The position numbers and the translations under genes were made by a program. Positions 59,368 to 64,000 of a stretch of DNA of 64,000 nt are shown in pieces; the stretch's first letter is position 1; each line of letters starts with the position of its first letter. Below the pieces are notes generated by a model that searched no databases, was not told the origin of the DNA, and saw only the letters and a list, made by a program, of their open reading frames with translations. This DNA comes from Syncephalis fuscata (lineage: Eukaryota; Zoopagomycota; Zoopagomycetes; Zoopagales; Piptocephalidaceae), in the NCBI GenBank assembly GCA_025786725.1, contig JAHLTZ010000054.1:36839-100838 (forward strand). The letters run 5' to 3'.

Positions 59368-60704
59368 CCGTCCTTAGCAGCTACATGACGTATCAACAGC
59401 CCATAAAGTTCACCACGATCTGCTACTACTTCACTAGGTATACCAAACCGACATATAACATCTTCATATAAAAATTTGTATGCTTCTACCGCGTTATTTT
59501 TACACAGCGCTCTTGCTTCTACCCATCCACTGAAGTCGTCCCTGGCCACTGCTAAATATATCTCACCCGTCGTGGCTTCTGGAAGTCTAACTAAATCGAA
59601 TCCAATGCGTTTGAACAATGTAGAACCAATAAACGGTTTTAGCTCTTCTACTTGTCCTTTCCTTTGCGTACGCTGACATATGTCACATCTTTTCACCACC
59701 TCTTTGCAAGTGTTGTACATCCCGTACCAATAAAATCGATCACTGCACAACCTATATGTTGCTTCTACTCCTCTATGGGCAAATGGATGTCCATCGTGCA
59801 CCATCGTTGTCACACGCAATTGTTCTTCTTCTTCACCTATGACTCGCTTAGGCATTCCTGTCTTCGCTCGCCGAAATAATAATCCATCGCTAATAAAAAA
59901 CTTCTTCAACTGAGTTCTAATCCTCTTCTTGTCGCTATCATTACAGTCGTTATGCATGCAACCATGCTCGAGAAAATACAATAAATAATAATAGGGCGAC
60001 CTAGCTGTCATTTCATCGGTATTAACTTGTTTGACACTAGTCACTCCAAATAATTCATCACCGCTGACGTCCTCGATGCGATAGTTCCATAACACCTTGT
60101 CATCTTCATCATCTTCATCTGTCAACATTTCTTGGCCCATGTCCACACGACTAAGCGCATCAGCTACTACATTCTTATCACCCGGAATATGACGTATTTC
60201 ATAATCAAATAACGAAAGGTAAGCTACCCATCGACTTGCTGCATCATTAGGTAAATCAGGCTTTCTCAGCATACCGATGACAGGTCTAGCGTCTGTCTCA
60301 ATGATAAATTTCACACCATGCACATATTTCCTCATTTTCTTCACCATCTGATATAAACCGAATAATTCTCGTTTGACTTGTGCATATTGTCTCTGCGCAC
60401 TGTTAAATAAACAACTGTCATACCGCACAGCATACTTCACTCCTTCTTCATCGCATTGTCCCAACACAGCGCCAGCACCAACAGGACTAGCATCTACTGT
60501 TAAGATAAGTGGCCGAGTTTCGTCATCATACACCGGCGGTCGTATGACTGGTCTTTCACTAATACTTCGTTTTAGCGCATCGAATGCTCTTTGTTGTTCA
60601 TCTTTCCAGTGAAATACTACTTTCTTCTTCTGTAGATAATACAATGGCTCGGCGATCGTAGAGAAGTGAGGAATAAGCACTCGGTAGAATGCACAACAGG
60701 CCAC
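59368..60704 (-). pseudogene. Element 3 RNase H and truncated integrase
   Basis: RNase H ([41 protein letters not shown]) is followed by the integrase HHCC domain (DGHPFAHRGVEATYRLC ... CDICQRTQRKG) and core (FDLVRLPEATTGEIYLAVAR, then VVADRGE). The conserved Glu of the D-D-E triad is missing because element 2's LTR begins at 59367. The frame runs a few codons into that LTR and stops at 59349. Confidence 0.88.
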
Positions 60705-60753
60705 AAATGCTCGTACTTGCTTCTTATCGACTGGTGTTGGCCATTGCGTAATC

Positions 60754-62264
60754 TTAAACCGTCTTATCCGGAGTTACAGTTCTTCCTAGTTGGGTACACT
60801 GGTAACCTAACACTTCCACCTCATCCATACCAAATCTGCATTTCTTTCCACTGACTGTTATTCCCGCCTTACTCAAAGCCTTTAACACTTTTACTACGTC
60901 AGCTACATGATCAAACACAAACGCCCTCACTCCTGGCAATACAATACTTTCATTCTTCTCCACCGATCCTTTAACTATCCCGTCGTCCACGAATATGCCT
61001 ACTGTATGCGGCATATACTCACTCAGTATCTTATTTACGATCCGCTGAAACACTCCGACACTATTACACCAACCCATAGGTAACCGTGTCATCCTCACCA
61101 ATCCAATAGGTGTCATCAATGAGAATATATCACGATCACGATTGTCGACAGGGATTTGATCGTAACCGGAATATAGATCAAACGTAGATATAATAGATCT
61201 ACCTGATACGTCTTCGGTAAGTTCTTCTGACAGCGGCGGTGCATTGGCATTCTTGATACTAACAGAATTGGCTTGTTGTAGATCTTGTATGAATCGCAAC
61301 TTAGATCCATCTTTCTTAGCAATCACAAACCATCGATTACTATAAGCACCAGTACTTGGCTCAATAATTCCGCTATTCATCTTTTCCCGCAATAACTCTA
61401 CTACTCTACTGAATGTTGCTCTTGGTACCGGTATCGAAGCTTGCGTCCATGGCACATGCGGTACAGTTGGTATTCTTACAGGTGGTTCTATTTCCGCCTT
61501 AAGCTTACCCATCTCTCCGTCGTTGAATGCAAAAACTTCGTCTATAGAGCGTAATTGCTCAATGAAGTACGCGGTCTCTTCTTCTGTTAACTGACCGTTT
61601 CCAATAACCATGTCTGCTATACGCTCATCAGTCAATCTTGACTCGCTGCTCTCAATTCGTTCTTCGTCTTCAGCTTCTTCTCCGTTTGGTACTGCCACGG
61701 CAATTGGTAATTTCTTCTTTCCGACCGGCTTGTATTTAGCGGCATACACGGACGCAGTATTACCTGTTGTTACTGATTCACGCATGGTAATCGTACCTAT
61801 CACTATTTCGTCCTCACTCTCTTTTTCTCGCAGCACCGTAACACTATTCACATTCTTACGTTGGTCTTGCTGGCCTCTACCACTGGCTGATACCATTGTA
61901 GGAGCCGCAGGGAACTTAGCCGCGCTTCGGCCATCAGTTATGTGTACCCACGCTCTTCCGTCTTCTCGTTTGACCTCCCATAACGCTTCTTCTAACCAAG
62001 GCATTCCAACCAACGCGTCGAACGGTGCTCCATCTACAACTATTAGATGTGCGTTTATCGTTACTCCTCCAATGGTCACTGGTACGTTGATACACATGCC
62101 TCTAGACTTAGACGCTGTACCAGAAGCATTACCCATCGACCATGCTCGCGCCGCATCCAATGGTAGATACCAATCTGGTCATATAACTTGCCAGATATTA
62201 CACTTATTTCAGCACCAGGATCGATTTGGATTTCTACCGGCTCTCCTGCCACTCGTCCCGTCAC
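60754..62264 (-). CDS. Element 3 protease and reverse transcriptase
   Basis: The main frame is 62160-60754 (468 codons), continued upstream in another frame to about 62264 that contains IQIDPGAEISVISG, a protease-like site with DPG in place of the usual DSG or DTG. Reverse transcriptase blocks are NRWFVIAKKDGSKLRFIQDL, STFDLYSGYDQIPV, LPMGWCNSVGVFQ and FVDDG, the last a variant of the YxDD catalytic box. Frame breaks near 62175 and 60750 separate it from gag and RNase H. Confidence 0.85.
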
Positions 62265-62276
62265 TTTGCAGTTGGC

Positions 62277-63650
62277 CTAGCTACTATAGTGCCGTCTATC
62301 GTTGACAATCCGTCTACATACACCACGGCTTGTTGTACCATAGTATCGATGGACCTTCTTACGACTGACCAACTCAGCCATCTTCTTTCTGGCAACAGAC
62401 GATGTTGACAGGTAATCTTGTAGCGGCATCGTCACCTGCGCGCTACGTAGCAGCTTATCGACAGTGCCATCCACATCGGCTCCTTCCTCGATGACAGATC
62501 GGTATTGATGCGTGGCTGGTGGCCGCGCCTGCCTTTCCGTCATACTACCAGCTTCACGGGTTTCTACTGGCACCGCTTCCGACGCTTGACGAGTGCCTAC
62601 ACGTGCCCGTTTCATATTGACTTCGGCTATATGTTCTACATCCTCTACTACGATTTCTGGCTCTATAGTCGTTAACTGAACATCGCTTTCCCAAGTAAGG
62701 TCGTACTTGATCGGTTGCTCGGCAGTGATCATCCGTACGTTAGCCGTATCGACCAGTAATTTGCGCATACCGCCTCGACCAGTATTCAACGGAACAAGCG
62801 AACCATTAGGGTATGTGACTTTACCAGCGTCCAATGTAACCAATTTGTTTCGTAAATCATCAGTCAATAGTCCGCATTGACTTTTAACATGATCTGGCGA
62901 ATCGCAATACAAGCACAGCAAATTCCTTCTGTCTCGCCCGTCCATTCGTCCTCTGTTGTCTTGCTGTTTTCACTAACAACACCAGTTGTCGGAACTGTTC
63001 TGATAATCGTCTACCTTTCGTTCTATGGTGATATGATCTTGATTCTTCTTTCCAGATTCATCTGCTTTCTTGTTAATCCTCTCTTTGACTTTCTTCTCCT
63101 TCTTGATGATGACGGCTTCTTCATCTGATTCGTTCTCATCCTATCAATGTCGCTGTCTCTATCCGAATCTGTTATACCAAGGGCGATGTGCAACGCCTTG
63201 TCGTCTTCACATACGTTCACCAGCGCGTCGCATAGTTGTTGATATGTATAGTTGTCTCGCGGCATCTTGGTAAACACATTCTTAGATGAGTCTTATCGAT
63301 AATCTTGCACAATCTTCGGATTTTTTCACGCTCTGGCATGTCAATTACACATTTGCACAATAGATTATATTGATTTAGGAATGATACGGGCTGCGCATAA
63401 TTGAAACCGCTTTTAAGCAGCGCGGATACTCGCTCTTCCGTGACTTCTTAGTGGGCTTCCTACCATACGCCATCAACAGTTCTTTCTTCAACGCTTGCCA
63501 ATCTCCACTCATTCCTTCTGGACTTGACGTTACGATGTGCGCAACATCTCTCTGGTGTAGTTGTAGACACCGGATGGTTTCTTCATCTGTCCATCCATAT
63601 ATCTCGCGTATTTATCATATTGATAGAAATTCCTCGATACATCCTCCATT
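62277..63650 (-). pseudogene. Element 3 Gag, broken into several frames
   Basis: Parts lie at 62945-62277 (zinc knuckle CLYCDSPDHVKSQC, CX2CX4HX4C), 63277-63023 (RMRTNQMKKPSSSRRRRKSK, a basic segment) and about 63650-63290 (WTDEETIRCLQLHQRDVAHI, DWQALKKELLMAYGRK, DMPEREKIRRL), which resembles a capsid-like retrotransposon gag. At least three single-base breaks separate them, so it is not translatable as written. Confidence 0.7.
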
Positions 63651-63694
63651 ATAACGCTTGGGCGGCTTCACGGGGTAGGCGTGCATCTAGAGCC

Positions 63695-63711
63695 CCCCGC
63701 ATTGGGCTCCA
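63695..63711 (-). other. Element 3 primer binding site
   Basis: On the minus strand TGGAGCCCAATGCGGGG lies two bases inside the LTR end. It begins with TGG as expected for a tRNA 3' CCA end; the tRNA was not identified. Confidence 0.6.
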
Positions 63712-63713
63712 GT

Positions 63714-64000
63714 TGTGTAGTTGTTCGTCTCACGATTTATTGGGAGGCTCATCCCTGAAAGGATTTAAGTGTACGCTAAAGTGAGAACTAAGATAGTAAT
63801 TAACACGACACTCAACTCTGAGATGTATACGATCACACGAATAGACTCGACAAGTACTCGACTTGCTTAAATAAACGACTAAATATAACTTAAACGTGAA
63901 CTGCTCCTTGTTCTTTTTTATTTAATTATACGCGCACTATTCATCTTATTTATATTAAAAGCGCGCCATGCTTAGGGGCAAAGCCGAGCTATGTGTTCAT
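63714..64000 (-). repeat. Element 3 5' LTR, partial
   Basis: Starts TGTGTAG on the plus strand next to the primer binding site and continues beyond the window. No second copy lies in the window, so the boundary rests on the primer site and the TG/CA end rule. Confidence 0.6.

Larger units (their letters stand above)
59368..64000 (-). mobile_element. Element 3: gypsy-like retrotransposon, truncated by element 2 and by the window edge
   Basis: A minus-strand element from a different gypsy lineage. Its 5' LTR occupies about 63714 to beyond 64000, with a primer binding site at 63695-63711 (TGGAGCCCAATGCGGGG on the minus strand). Gag with a CCHC knuckle, protease, reverse transcriptase, RNase H and the first part of integrase follow. 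The integrase ends in the catalytic core, just after the second Asp, where element 2 is inserted. Several single-base breaks split gag and pol. Confidence 0.85.

Overview
This is a gene-dense, AT-rich, intron-rich eukaryotic chromosome segment, almost certainly from a fungus and probably an early-diverging lineage. The fungal signals are a Ste7-type MAP kinase kinase, an NCE101-like small membrane protein, an Stm1/SERBP1-type ribosome factor, an Mcp2/ADCK1-type mitochondrial kinase-like protein and Ty3/gypsy chromoviruses. Introns are short (about 45-130 nt), start GTAAGT/GTATGT, carry CTAAC/CTAAT branch sites and usually end in AATAG. I could not assign a species.

Layout. 1-24 kb, mostly housekeeping: a truncated unknown gene (minus), a Ybp2/glomulin-family gene (minus), a MAPKK (plus), a TDG-type DNA glycosylase (minus) divergent from RNA polymerase III subunit RPC5/Rpc37 (plus), an ADCK1/Mcp2-like gene (minus), an NCE101-like gene (minus), a TLC-domain membrane protein (plus), a cysteine-rich type I membrane protein (plus), mitochondrial ribosomal protein uL10m (minus) and an Stm1/SERBP1 homologue (plus). 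24-35 kb: a degenerate MPN/JAMM-domain gene, a secreted protein, a possible small secreted protein, proteasome ATPase Rpt4 (minus) and ribosomal protein uL5/RPL11 (plus).

36.2-40.1 kb holds the most remarkable object in the window. It is a gene of about 48 exons in which 43 exons are exactly 3 nt long, each bounded by AG and GT splice sites and spaced about 80 bp apart. All introns across the array are in phase 1. Reading the triplets through the phase-1 splices gives an open, cysteine-rich secreted mini-protein (CX5CXCX2C) behind a signal peptide. It resembles in design the micro-exon genes of schistosomes and the bicycle genes of aphids, but is far more extreme.

44-50 kb: a hexose-type MFS transporter (plus), a DUF726/TMCO4-family hydrolase (minus) and the 3' remnant of a CAMK-type protein kinase gene (minus). 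50.5-64 kb is a retrotransposon pile-up. A chromovirus (element 1, minus) cuts the kinase gene; it abuts a 5'-truncated chromovirus (element 2, plus), whose 3' LTR cuts the integrase of a third gypsy-like element (element 3, minus) that runs to the window end.

Many otherwise good genes are broken by apparent single missing bases. The transporter, DUF726 protein, MPN protein, secreted protein, micro-exon gene exon 1, kinase tail and all three transposons are affected. In most host genes the break has the same direction, and restoring one base per break makes the exon lengths divisible by three. This points to assembly consensus errors rather than gene death, and it matters for reading every entry below.
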